Assembly (NCBI GenBank): GCA_964556895.1
Contig: CAZKYC010000006.1
Coordinates: 26,330-90,329 of the forward strand
DNA length: 64,000 nucleotides
Reading direction: 5' to 3'
DNA from: Hinthialibacter sp964556895
Lineage (GTDB): Bacteria; Hinthialibacterota; Hinthialibacteria; Hinthialibacterales; Hinthialibacteraceae
How positions within the stretch are numbered: position 1 is the first letter of the stretch; the number at the start of each line of letters is the position of its first letter. Under the pieces are notes generated by a model that ran no database searches, had not been told where the DNA came from, and saw only the letters and a list, made by a program, of their open reading frames with translations. Of this stretch, positions 18,456-26,459 are shown piece after piece. A program made the position numbers and the translations under genes.

Positions 18456-18632
18456 ATGATACGCAATGAACGTCTCAGACCGAAGCCTGTCCCTAGTGGT
18501 TCGAGACCGAAGAACCATTTGGGACAAAGTGAGAACAACCAGCGTCTCGAACAATTTCAGCGTTATCTAGAAAGCCGCGGCTGCCCCGTGCGCCTTGCGC
18601 CAAAAGATAACGATGTTCGATGGATTGGTTAA
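18456..18632 (+). CDS. 58-residue basic protein behind a sigma-54-like promoter
   Basis: A small ORF starting MIRNERLRPKPVPSG and ending VRWIG. It is unrecognised: the first half is basic and Pro-rich, followed by one amphipathic helix ('NNQRLEQFQRYLESRG'). It has no signal or membrane segment. A very strong purine-rich ribosome site (AAGGAAAGGAAGGAAAG) stands before the ATG, and a sigma-54-type promoter lies 45-58 bases upstream. The context makes translation likely although the protein is short. Confidence 0.55.
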   Translation: MIRNERLRPKPVPSGSRPKNHLGQSENNQRLEQFQRYLESRGCPVRLAPKDNDVRWIG

Positions 18633-18654
18633 CGGAACACGAAGGAAGAACGAA

Positions 18655-18711
18655 ATGAATCTTACCCAACCCACACACCTCAATCGCTTCGCCGGCCCCG
18701 TACGGCGTTAA
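18655..18711 (+). CDS. 18-residue micro-ORF
   Basis: It encodes MNLTQPTHLNRFAGPVRR and starts 22 bases after the 58-residue ORF, behind its own GAAGGAAGAA site. It may be a small peptide or a leader. An inverted repeat TATTCGAT (18728-18735) / ATCGAATA (18750-18757) follows directly. Too short for composition to prove coding; the evidence is the ribosome site and position. Confidence 0.35.
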   Translation: MNLTQPTHLNRFAGPVRR

Positions 18712-18772
18712 GAATTTCACCGAGTCGTATTCGATTTACCTCACGAAGTATCGAATAATCCCAAAACAAAAT

Positions 18773-18806
18773 CCGCTCTACAGAGTTTACACTCAACGTA
18801 GAGCGG
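18773..18806. terminator. Bidirectional terminator-like hairpin
   Basis: CCGCTCTAC (18773-18781) pairs perfectly with GTAGAGCGG (18798-18806). T-rich sequence follows on both sides (GTTCATTGTTT on plus; ATTTTGTTTT on minus), so it can end both the micro-ORF transcript and pgi. Confidence 0.65.
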
Positions 18807-18831
18807 GTTCATTGTTTATAGGGCCAAACGA

Positions 18832-20253
18832 TTACTGATCAATATTTTCGCGCATCTTCTGTTTGTAGCCTTCGACGCCGGTTTGGATATAGGTCTCTTC
18901 ATCACCCACCCGGCGTTTGACAGAGATCGGATCAATATGAAGCGACTGTAAGCGCCCTTTCACAGCGACCATGTCCATCAATACGCGCATTAAGGCAAAC
19001 ACTTCGTAGGTGTCGCGTTTCGGGAACTCAATTATCGCTGATGGAACCGCCTTATCGACAAAGTCTTCGTAAGCGCCTCTCATTGATGCGACCTGGGCTT
19101 GTTGCAGCGTCTTGCCCTTGAAGACGCTCAGGCTGCCTTGAAGCGGTGCGTTTTGGGGGACGGTGATATCTTCGCCAAATGATTTTGGGGTGAGAAACAT
19201 CACCACCTTGTCACGTGGGCCGTTGATCACGCCATTCAACAGCGAGTGGTTGCCGGTTGGGCCTGTCGTCGATATGACGTTAAGCCCCTCGCCGCGCTCT
19301 TGGACGGATTCTTCATACAACTGAACGAACCAGTCGCCCAGCTTGACATTATCAAAGTAGGGATAAAACACCATGCAGGATTTGTTGCAGCCCCATTCGG
19401 CGATATGGAGAAACTCAGCCAGCCGATAAGCGGGGTTCTTTTCAATGGGAGCGGTCAAAAACGTTTGATGAGCGGCGCCATATCCCTTCATCGCATCTTG
19501 AAGGCGCGCAAGCGGATCGTTTGACGCGCTGACCGCTAAAAATAACAACCCGACAGGCGACGCAAACGAAAAACGCCCGCCCACTCCATCAGGAACAGGC
19601 AACAGCGCCATAAATTCACCCTGCCGGCTTGATTGCATTTGATACAAAAGGCTCTTGTCGTTCAGGCCTGTTGTTGCGACGGTCTGGCCCATCCAGTCGT
19701 CGCCAAGGGCGTCAGCGAGAACCATTGCCGCCAGCGCAGTTTCAGCAGTGGTTCCACTTTTACTGACGATGTTAATGATCGTTTTGTCTAACAGGCCTCG
19801 CAGTTTCAAAACATCCAACAAGCCTCTAAGACGCAAGGGGTCGAAGGTGTCGCCTGTAAAATAGACTTCAGGCGGGCCATCAATCTCTCCCGCGCTGACC
19901 AGGTCGTTGTGATAGGGATGGTTTAGCAGATCATGCAGGGTGCGGGCGCCAAGGTCCGAACCGCCGATGCCGATTGTGATAAACACTTTAGCTTTCTCTC
20001 GAACCTGGTTGGCAATGTCGGCAATTGATTCGAGCGATGCAGAATCTGGATGTTCAACAGGCGTCTGGTGACACCATGTCCAGGCGCGCAGCCGCTGGAC
20101 GAGCTTTTCGTAGCCTTCGTTGTCTTCTTCGACAAACTCTTGTTCAATCGCCATCAGGCTGGCTCGGAGCTGCTCGCTCCAGGCGCCAGGGACTGATTTA
20201 TAAAGCAAACCGGCGCCAGCCAGATCAACATGAAATGAATCGCGGATTGGCAT
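18832..20253 (-). CDS. pgi: Glucose-6-phosphate isomerase
   Basis: It interconverts glucose-6-phosphate and fructose-6-phosphate in glycolysis. Diagnostic sites are 'ITIGIGGSDLGARTL', the phosphate-binding 'NIVSKSGTTAETALAA', a 'GGRFSFASPVGLL' segment and a C-terminal 'TGVEGYKQKMRE' containing the active-site Lys. At 473 residues it is of the shorter bacterial type (near 450) rather than the 550-residue enterobacterial type. It is probably monocistronic, with hairpins on both sides. Confidence 0.95.
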   Translation of the reverse strand: MPIRDSFHVDLAGAGLLYKSVPGAWSEQLRASLMAIEQEFVEEDNEGYEKLVQRLRAWTWCHQTPVEHPDSASLESIADIANQVREKAKVFITIGIGGSDLGARTLHDLLNHPYHNDLVSAGEIDGPPEVYFTGDTFDPLRLRGLLDVLKLRGLLDKTIINIVSKSGTTAETALAAMVLADALGDDWMGQTVATTGLNDKSLLYQMQSSRQGEFMALLPVPDGVGGRFSFASPVGLLFLAVSASNDPLARLQDAMKGYGAAHQTFLTAPIEKNPAYRLAEFLHIAEWGCNKSCMVFYPYFDNVKLGDWFVQLYEESVQERGEGLNVISTTGPTGNHSLLNGVINGPRDKVVMFLTPKSFGEDITVPQNAPLQGSLSVFKGKTLQQAQVASMRGAYEDFVDKAVPSAIIEFPKRDTYEVFALMRVLMDMVAVKGRLQSLHIDPISVKRRVGDEETYIQTGVEGYKQKMRENIDQ

Positions 20254-20297
20254 GATGTCTTCACCTTTTTTTGTAGAATATACGAGCCATAGAACTA

Positions 20298-20328
20298 AGC
20301 GGCGCCAACTCTGTTGAGTGGCGCCGCT
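20298..20328 (-). terminator. Hairpin between ferritin and pgi
   Basis: AGCGGCGCCA (20298-20307) pairs perfectly with TGGCGCCGCT (20319-20328) over an 11-base loop. It lies just after the ferritin stop on the minus strand. The following T-run is weak, so attenuation or RNA protection is also possible. Confidence 0.6.
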
Positions 20329-20353
20329 GTGTTGTGCCGCATGTAATGTGAGG

Positions 20354-20866
20354 CTACTTTGCTGGCGTGATCACCATGGCCTGACGAGCCGCGAGTTCTC
20401 TGTCCATATGATAGAGCGCGACTTTATCACTCTCGACAAACTCTAACTGGTCAACGATGCCCTTAGCAGTGGCTTCTTCTTCGATCTGTTCATTGACGAA
20501 CCATTGCAAGAAATTATGGGTTGCATGGTCTTTTTCTTTGTTGGACAAATCAACTAATTTGCCGACGCAACTAGAGATATATTTTTCATGTTCATAGGCT
20601 GCATTGAAGGCGTCATGGGCGGATTTCCATTTGACTGGCGGTTCGTTGATCGGGCCCAAGACAACGCGTCCGTCGCGGTCATGAATATATTTGTAGAACC
20701 GCATGACGTGGGCCAATTCTTCTTGCGATTGGGCTTCCATCCAACTGGCGAAGCCTGGCAAATTGATGGATTCAAAATACGCAGCCATCGACAAATAGAT
20801 ATACGAAGAATACATTTCTTCGTTGATCTGCTTATTGAGTGCATCAAACATTTTCTTGCTGGCCAT
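20354..20866 (-). CDS. Ferritin (non-haem, bacterial FtnA type)
   Basis: A 24-mer iron-storage ferritin of 170 residues. Ferroxidase-site patterns are visible: 'NEEMYSSYIYLSMAAYFE' with the first Glu, 'SQEELAHVMRF' with the ExxH pair, and later 'NEQIEEEATA'. Length and the 'GFASWMEAQSQEE' region are typical of FtnA. The chosen ATG has AAAGGAGAG at correct spacing; a longer in-frame start at 20896 would bury that site. It fits iron buffering alongside the nearby metal-uptake operon. Confidence 0.95.
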   Translation of the reverse strand: MASKKMFDALNKQINEEMYSSYIYLSMAAYFESINLPGFASWMEAQSQEELAHVMRFYKYIHDRDGRVVLGPINEPPVKWKSAHDAFNAAYEHEKYISSCVGKLVDLSNKEKDHATHNFLQWFVNEQIEEEATAKGIVDQLEFVESDKVALYHMDRELAARQAMVITPAK

Positions 20867-21329
20867 TGGGTGCTCTCCTTTAGAAACATAATTCAATCAA
20901 TGAAATAGAAGTATACCATCCCATCAAACAACCCAAAACTATTTGAGATTAAATTATGTGTTATTTTTTTATTCACCGTTCAGCTATCACTGAGGCCAAA
21001 CCCAGTGCTGGAGCGCTTGCAGGCATAGTAATCGTTTGGTTTGTTTGATTAACATCTGCGGTGAAAATGCGACTGTTCATTGTGGAAGGAATTTATCTCA
21101 GACTTCATCTATTCGCGCATTGAGATAACGCTGGATCACTTTTGCAGTCAAAGTTTCTATATTTTGAATTGCGAGTATGAAGAAAAGAAAACAAATAGAC
21201 TCAGGCATATCACGGGTTCGAGGAGGTTTTCATCACGACTCCCTTACGCCTGTTTAGTGACGGGGAAAAATTCATCAAGCGTCAATAGCCTCTCCAGAAA
21301 CATACAGTCTAAAGAGGTGAAAGAATTGT
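20867..21329. other. Gene-free interval
   Basis: Upstream of ferritin and downstream of the CotH gene. AT-rich at its left end, where a ferritin promoter would lie. A short open frame at 21080-21403 on the plus strand has no protein-like composition and overlaps the CotH gene antisense. I see no repeat or RNA gene. Confidence 0.4.
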
Positions 21330-23318
21330 TTAATCTATCAGCCTCCAATCATCAACAGAGACGGGCAAGACGCCGTCTAAATAATCCAGCCGCCGAACGG
21401 TAAAGTTCATGATGTAGTCATAGGCGTCGCGAATTTGCCGCCTGCGGCTATTTTGGGTCGCGCCAGTCATGGCTTCTTCTAATTTGAGGTCGGCCAGTAG
21501 CAATTCTTCATATTGGTCGCAAAGTTCTTGAAGACGCTCGACAGAAAATTTGCGCGTCATTTCACGGCGAACTCGGCGTTTGTATTCTTCATGAAACGGT
21601 TGATGGCTGTGTAATGGGCCCGAGAGATATCCGACAGGTCTACCGCCAACCGGAGACTGCCCGTTTAATGGGTAATCAATCGGCATCTTAAAAAACTGGG
21701 GAATACTGGCTTCAGAATAGCCAAACGTTTTGTCACAATCCCAGGGGATGCACTCCCACCTGTTAGCGGGTGCGGGGGCGTGATATAAAAACATATTGTT
21801 AAAGAAGCCGTCCCAATTGCCCATCAACACGCCCGCCACCGAGTAGTTCATCACTTTCTCAACATCAAGATATTTTCTGAGGTTGACCTCGCGTTGTTCG
21901 GCGTTTGAGACGCGAATCGCCTGGTTGAGTTCGGCCAAGTCTAATTCGTCTTCGTCTAAATTGGTTTGTTTTTGTACTCCGTTGGGTACGTTGTACGCGA
22001 CCTTATATACATTGGCGTCGCGGTTGCGGTCATTTAAATCTAAGAAATTTTCGTTTGGCTGTTGGACGAACAATTGTTGGCGGTGGCTCTCGCCCTGGAT
22101 GGTGCGATACCAAGCCGAACCCGGCGCCATGACGCCAAAATCGCTAAATATTTGATAACTGATTTGTTCGATATGAGGGGTATGTGGACCTGAGGTTGTG
22201 CCGCCAGAGGGCCGTTCGGGAATCACATTCAGCGTGCGGTTGCCGCGGTATTCCTGGCCTTTCAAAAACTTGATCTTCTGGCCGTTTCGGGATGGATACA
22301 CATTGGCGCCGTCATACACTTCAGGGGGGCCGTCTACTGGCTTGAACACCGCGCCTGGAAATGATGACGACCGCGAGTCGGGCAGGTTGCCCAGGATTTG
22401 GGAGTAAACCCAAACCAGCGGCAACTTTGTTTCGAGTTCATCGTCGTAAATAAAATACGATTCATACGGACGCGCCGCGCCGCGATGAGGCCAGAACACC
22501 GTCTCGCCCGAATTGGTCGTCACCTCAAATTTGTATCGCACCAACCACTGTGAACTTTTTGGTGGAACGCGCACAGAATACGTCACACTTTCGCCGTCAA
22601 CATTACCGCGGTCCAGAGGATACCGTGTCACGCTGCCTGACCGTGATGTATTTAGGGGTTGCAAGTGCATTCGCACACTGCTGATCAGCGACGCACCAGT
22701 GAAGGTTGCTTCGACAGTGACGAAATCTGTTGAAGTCGGGTTTTGAGGCGAATGGGTCACGCCATCTAAAAAGAGACCGGGCGCTTCGCCAAAGACAGAA
22801 TTTCGCGCGCCTGGAGTTCCATTCGAACTGAGTGATGTACGCCAGTTTCTGTGGTCGGTTGAAAGCAGAGATGGGTCGATCTTCTCAAGCGATGCGCCGT
22901 AGCCGTCAGGCCCGATTGGCCATGGGACGGTATCGGAATAGTCAAACTCATCAACGATTTCACCGTTTGAATTTCGCAAAGTGATGCGCTCACCGCTGTC
23001 AGCCAATTTGCCAATATATGGAGCGCTGACAACATTGGCGTTGCGAAAATTTATATGGTTGGGATCGCGGGCAATGAGGAGATACTCATTGCCGCCAATC
23101 AGCGTCCGGCGTGGAAACTCAAACAACACTCCCTCAGTAAATAAATACCCATCCAGGCGAATGATGTTGTTGCCAGTGTTGTACAACTCAATGAATTCTT
23201 GAACGCCGTCTTCGGGCGGATTATAATGAATCTCATTAATGACGACTTCAGAGTGAGTGAGTATCCCTATGGTTAACATCATTAGGGCGCAAGGCCCCAA
23301 AAGACGACCCAATCGCAT
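21330..23318 (-). CDS. Secreted lamin-tail / CotH kinase-domain protein
   Basis: A 662-residue exported protein. After a signal peptide (1-24) comes a lamin-tail domain from about 24 to 125 ('VVINEIHYNPPEDGVQEFIE', 'GYLFTEGVLFEFP', 'LRNSNGEIVDEFDYSD'). A beta-rich linker follows, then a CotH-like kinase fold from about 330 onward with 'NVIPERPSGG', 'VLMGNWDGFFNNMFLY' and 'WECIPWDCDKTFGYSE', the Asp-containing catalytic-like region. CotH proteins phosphorylate or organise extracellular proteins in spores and cellulosomes. The role here is unknown. AGGGG lies before the ATG. Confidence 0.88.
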   Translation of the reverse strand: MRLGRLLGPCALMMLTIGILTHSEVVINEIHYNPPEDGVQEFIELYNTGNNIIRLDGYLFTEGVLFEFPRRTLIGGNEYLLIARDPNHINFRNANVVSAPYIGKLADSGERITLRNSNGEIVDEFDYSDTVPWPIGPDGYGASLEKIDPSLLSTDHRNWRTSLSSNGTPGARNSVFGEAPGLFLDGVTHSPQNPTSTDFVTVEATFTGASLISSVRMHLQPLNTSRSGSVTRYPLDRGNVDGESVTYSVRVPPKSSQWLVRYKFEVTTNSGETVFWPHRGAARPYESYFIYDDELETKLPLVWVYSQILGNLPDSRSSSFPGAVFKPVDGPPEVYDGANVYPSRNGQKIKFLKGQEYRGNRTLNVIPERPSGGTTSGPHTPHIEQISYQIFSDFGVMAPGSAWYRTIQGESHRQQLFVQQPNENFLDLNDRNRDANVYKVAYNVPNGVQKQTNLDEDELDLAELNQAIRVSNAEQREVNLRKYLDVEKVMNYSVAGVLMGNWDGFFNNMFLYHAPAPANRWECIPWDCDKTFGYSEASIPQFFKMPIDYPLNGQSPVGGRPVGYLSGPLHSHQPFHEEYKRRVRREMTRKFSVERLQELCDQYEELLLADLKLEEAMTGATQNSRRRQIRDAYDYIMNFTVRRLDYLDGVLPVSVDDWRLID

Positions 23319-23725
23319 GGACTAAACCCCTAAGATCGTTTTATTTGATTAAGTATACCTAAATCAAAACACTATCACAATAATACGCAAACATCAGGCG
23401 GAAATTCTCGCTTGTTTCTTCGGCAATTTTCTCCCCTCCCTCTTGCCGCCTTGGTTTGCAGGCCTGCGGCCTGCACCGCAAGATTAAATTGAAAATCGCC
23501 TGATTGTTTAAGCCCCCCTTTTTAAGGGGGCTGTCCGCCGCTGGCGGACAGGGGGGATCATGTGCACCCAATAACAACATTTGCATTGCTCCCTAAAAGA
23601 GGCAATACGAATAGACAGATATTCAACCTGTATTTACGCTAAGGATTACTTGTTGAATCAATCTAGACAATTTTCTCTCACTTGTTTTATACTCATAAAA
23701 CCATCATCCGTAAAAGGCAAATATA
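23319..23725. other. Gene-free interval containing a palindromic repeat
   Basis: Lies between divergent genes. It holds a short GC-rich inverted stretch around 23460-23475 (GCAGGCCTGCGGCCTGC) and the palindromic repeat at 23510-23560. No coding frame is convincing. Confidence 0.45.
23510..23560. repeat. GC-rich palindromic intergenic repeat, copy 2
   Basis: Composed of AAGCCCCCCTTTTT, AAGGGGG, TGTCCGCCGCTGGCGGACA and GGGGGGATCA. The nested stems TGTCCGCC/GGCGGACA and the C-run/G-run pair fold strongly. Same architecture as 7688-7739. Confidence 0.65.
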
Positions 23726-24520
23726 ATGAACGCCAGAGACGCCGCTGTCATCGCCTGCCGCTTGCTCGCAGTTTACATTGTTTTCGAAGCGCTCAACATT
23801 CACACGAGAACCTTCTACTTGGCAAACATGAACCCAAATTCCCAGCCCAATGATTTTCAGCTGTTGGTGATTCCAGTCTTTGTCTTGATAGGGATTTATC
23901 TGTGGTGGGACGGCGGCAAACGAATTTCGAGGTTGCTCGCAAATCCAGATGAAGACATTCAAACTGCGCTAAATGCACAACAATGGGTTTGTCTTATTCT
24001 AAGTTTGATGGGATTCTATTTTCTCGTCAGTTCAATAACTTCCATCTCCAACAATCTATTTGTATTGGTATCTCGAGCAGCGAATACATCCCAATTTGCG
24101 AATGCGAACCCGTTGGGGAATTGGTATGTATTTTCATTATTGAGTGGATTGTCTTTACCCTTTTTGGGCCTGATGCTCCTCATCTTTTCGTGGCCGTTAT
24201 CGAAGGCAATCGTTTATCTTCAAACATTTCAGTATTCCGACCAGAAGGCGTCATCCACATTAACCACTCAAGCGCTGGCCTTAAGCCTGTTGGGAATCTA
24301 TTTAATATCAAGAGTGCTTCCACAAATCATACAATACATCTCAGTGATTTATATGAATCCACAACAGAACCAATCAACGTTTACTTTTTTATCTGTCGGC
24401 GCGTGGGTACAACTCTGTTTCGCGCTTGCGTTAACTCTCGGAGCGCGTGGCATCATTGGAATGCTCTATATGCTTCGCGTGTGGGGAAACCCGTTCGCCA
24501 AAGAGAGCATAGAAAAGTAA
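23726..24520 (+). CDS. Polytopic membrane protein of unknown function
   Basis: A 264-residue protein with six or seven hydrophobic helices. It starts MNARDAAVIACRLLAVYIVF and ends in a charged cytoplasmic tail. I recognise no family motif. A four-helix arrangement appears roughly duplicated: two helices, a loop, two helices in each half. The start codon lacks a strong ribosome site. It converges on the RuBisCO-like gene, separated by a single base, so they share a termination region. Confidence 0.7.
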   Translation: MNARDAAVIACRLLAVYIVFEALNIHTRTFYLANMNPNSQPNDFQLLVIPVFVLIGIYLWWDGGKRISRLLANPDEDIQTALNAQQWVCLILSLMGFYFLVSSITSISNNLFVLVSRAANTSQFANANPLGNWYVFSLLSGLSLPFLGLMLLIFSWPLSKAIVYLQTFQYSDQKASSTLTTQALALSLLGIYLISRVLPQIIQYISVIYMNPQQNQSTFTFLSVGAWVQLCFALALTLGARGIIGMLYMLRVWGNPFAKESIEK

Positions 24521-26098
24521 CTACGGCTTGACCGGGCGGTCGCGATCGTGGTCGACGATGCAGAAAAAACCGAATGGCTGGTCTGAATTATTACACAGTT
24601 GATGCACCTGCATCGGCTCGACATAGGCGATGTCCATGTAAGCAAGAGGAACCTCTTTGTCGGTGAGTTTTAATACGCCGCTGCCACGAACGCATATCAC
24701 GGTATGGGTATGATTGTGTTTCTCCAGGCTGCTTAACCCGTTGGGGCCAATTTCAAAATAGCGCAAATCATACGCGGTCTGCTCGCCGCTCTTACCGATC
24801 AGCTCACAGCGTGACACGTTTTTAAAGGGCAGTTCGGCGGCTGAGTCTTTATACGCTTCTGGCTGCCTGCCCTGCCATTTGAACCCTTCGGCGAATTTCA
24901 AAAGCGTTTGAACATCGCCCTTTTCTACTGTCGGCAATTCACAGGCCGACGCCAAACCCGCGTCGGGTTCTTCAAGGCGCTCGTCAAAATTCTTTCTGAC
25001 TTCGTCCATGAAGGCTTTGGTGCTCATGGCGAGGTCGTCAGAGTGACTGATTAACGCGCCGCCGATTAAAAAGAGCGTGTCTTCGCCATACTCATGGCCC
25101 ATGGTGGGGATGTTGTCAAACTTCATGCCGCCTGCTGGCGATGGAAACGCGCTTTTAATATGCGCCATCGGCTGGCGTAAGCGGTCACAGATATCGTGAC
25201 AGTCGTCCTGTGTGAACGAAAAGCGCCCGCCGTAGTTGGGGAAGATTGAGACGTCCGCTCCCAACAAACGAAATAGCGTTCCTAAAAACACGCCGTGAGA
25301 GATGCCGTGGCGGCTGTCGAAGAAGTGTGCGCCTGTGAAGCTAGGGTGGGCCAGGTAACACAACGGGTAGGTCTCGACTATGTAGCGAAAGGTATCAAGC
25401 CCAATCGTGAATGGACAGATTAAGATTGAGAAGATTCCCTGTTGACTGATGAATGTCATCAGTTTGTCGAGGTCTTCGACCGGGGCCATTACGTTCGGAC
25501 AGTAGAGCGTCGGGCGGCCTGTTTGTTTCTCGGCGTCGAGCGCCGCCTGGTGGCACATACTCACCCGGCGCTTAAAATCATCGAACGAACTTTCATGTAA
25601 GTTATGGTCGTCTTTAATCAAATCGCCGCCGCCTAACGCAAAGTTGCGCGTCATGTCGGCGAAGGTCTCATGTGATGAGCCATACGGCTTCAAAGCAGTC
25701 GATAACAACGGGCGGCCATACACACCGAGGCGCTTACGGATACCGTCAATGCCGTGGTTTGGTCCTTTGAGTTTATCTAAAAACGATTGGGGAAATTTGA
25801 TATCTGATATGAAAATGTTTTTCTTCAGTGAAATGTTGCCGTAAATCAGATTCAAAAACTGCGGCCATTGATAGCCCGTATGGTCGATGGGGTATTCGAT
25901 AACCGCTTCAAACAGATCGTTACTTGACTGGTTTGGTTTAATTGAACGAATCTGGCCAACTACCTGTTCGCGAAGATGTTCAGGGACCAGTTGCTCTGGC
26001 ACCTCGACCGTTTGTTCGTAAGCAATATCTTTAGCAATTTGGTCAACCTCAGACGCGCCGCAGGTTAAACGGTAGTGAACGATCAAGCCATCAGTCAT
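24521..26098 (-). CDS. RuBisCO-like protein (form IV type) fused to a C-terminal cupin
   Basis: A 525-residue two-domain protein. Residues 1-410 follow the RuBisCO large-subunit fold: the base-lysine region 'LLSTALKPYG' (K137), metal-site 'GGGDLIKDDHNL' (K162, D164), 'AHPSFTGAHFF', 'FPNYGGRF' and a phosphate-type loop 'LIGGALISHSD'. The third metal ligand, Glu in true RuBisCO, is His (H165), and the loop-6 'GKLEG' lysine is absent, so CO2 fixation is excluded. Residues 440-520 form a cupin with 'HNHTHTVICVRGSG' and 'EPMQVHQL'. RuBisCO-like relatives are enolases, isomerases or decarboxylases in methionine salvage and apiose/sugar-acid catabolism. The exact reaction is unknown. AAGGGG precedes the ATG. 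Confidence 0.88.
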   Translation of the reverse strand: MTDGLIVHYRLTCGASEVDQIAKDIAYEQTVEVPEQLVPEHLREQVVGQIRSIKPNQSSNDLFEAVIEYPIDHTGYQWPQFLNLIYGNISLKKNIFISDIKFPQSFLDKLKGPNHGIDGIRKRLGVYGRPLLSTALKPYGSSHETFADMTRNFALGGGDLIKDDHNLHESSFDDFKRRVSMCHQAALDAEKQTGRPTLYCPNVMAPVEDLDKLMTFISQQGIFSILICPFTIGLDTFRYIVETYPLCYLAHPSFTGAHFFDSRHGISHGVFLGTLFRLLGADVSIFPNYGGRFSFTQDDCHDICDRLRQPMAHIKSAFPSPAGGMKFDNIPTMGHEYGEDTLFLIGGALISHSDDLAMSTKAFMDEVRKNFDERLEEPDAGLASACELPTVEKGDVQTLLKFAEGFKWQGRQPEAYKDSAAELPFKNVSRCELIGKSGEQTAYDLRYFEIGPNGLSSLEKHNHTHTVICVRGSGVLKLTDKEVPLAYMDIAYVEPMQVHQLCNNSDQPFGFFCIVDHDRDRPVKP

Positions 26099-26459
26099 CT
26101 ATCAACGCCCCTTTTTCATTGAATAAGTGAACGAGTCTAGCATCAGCGATTCAGGCGTAGTAGTGTCACTTTTCATTGTTGGTTGTCATTAAAATTTTAG
26201 TAACACCAATGTCTGTAAAGAATCATTACAGCAATAATCCAATTTTTTAGCGAATTTTGGGGTGAAACGGCTAAAACTATTACTGTTTTCTCGGCAAGGA
26301 TGCTATAATTTAGTTAAATTTAGTCGAGTAGATTGTATGCTATAATACGATTTTATTTCGAGGAATTGCTATATCATTTCAACGTTTGCATTCATTTGGT
26401 TTGGAAGCCTGATTGTAATGCAATGAATTGAGTAGCCTCCTAGACAGATTGCGGGAGCT
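26099..26459 (+). other. Gene-free promoter region
   Basis: AT-rich interval between the divergent RuBisCO-like gene and the gene at 26460. It contains two extended -10 motifs listed separately. Nothing else recognised. Confidence 0.4.
26301..26346 (+). promoter_or_regulatory. Tandem extended -10 motifs
   Basis: TGCTATAAT occurs at 26301-26309 and again at 26338-26346, 37 bases apart, each an extended -10 (TGn-TATAAT). No good -35 is seen. They would drive the gene at 26460 with a leader of 105-150 bases. Confidence 0.4.

Noticed and set aside
21080..21403. 107-codon open frame on the plus strand
   Set aside because: Its end lies antisense to the CotH gene, no ribosome site precedes it, and it has no recognisable fold pattern.
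24400..24460. Partial match to the 76-bp palindrome arm ('GTGGGTACAACTCTGT')
   Set aside because: It lies within the membrane-protein coding frame and the second arm is missing; probably chance.
24521..26098. Carbon fixation by RuBisCO
   Set aside because: The loop-6 lysine motif is absent and a metal-ligand Glu is His; there is no phosphoribulokinase or small subunit in the window.
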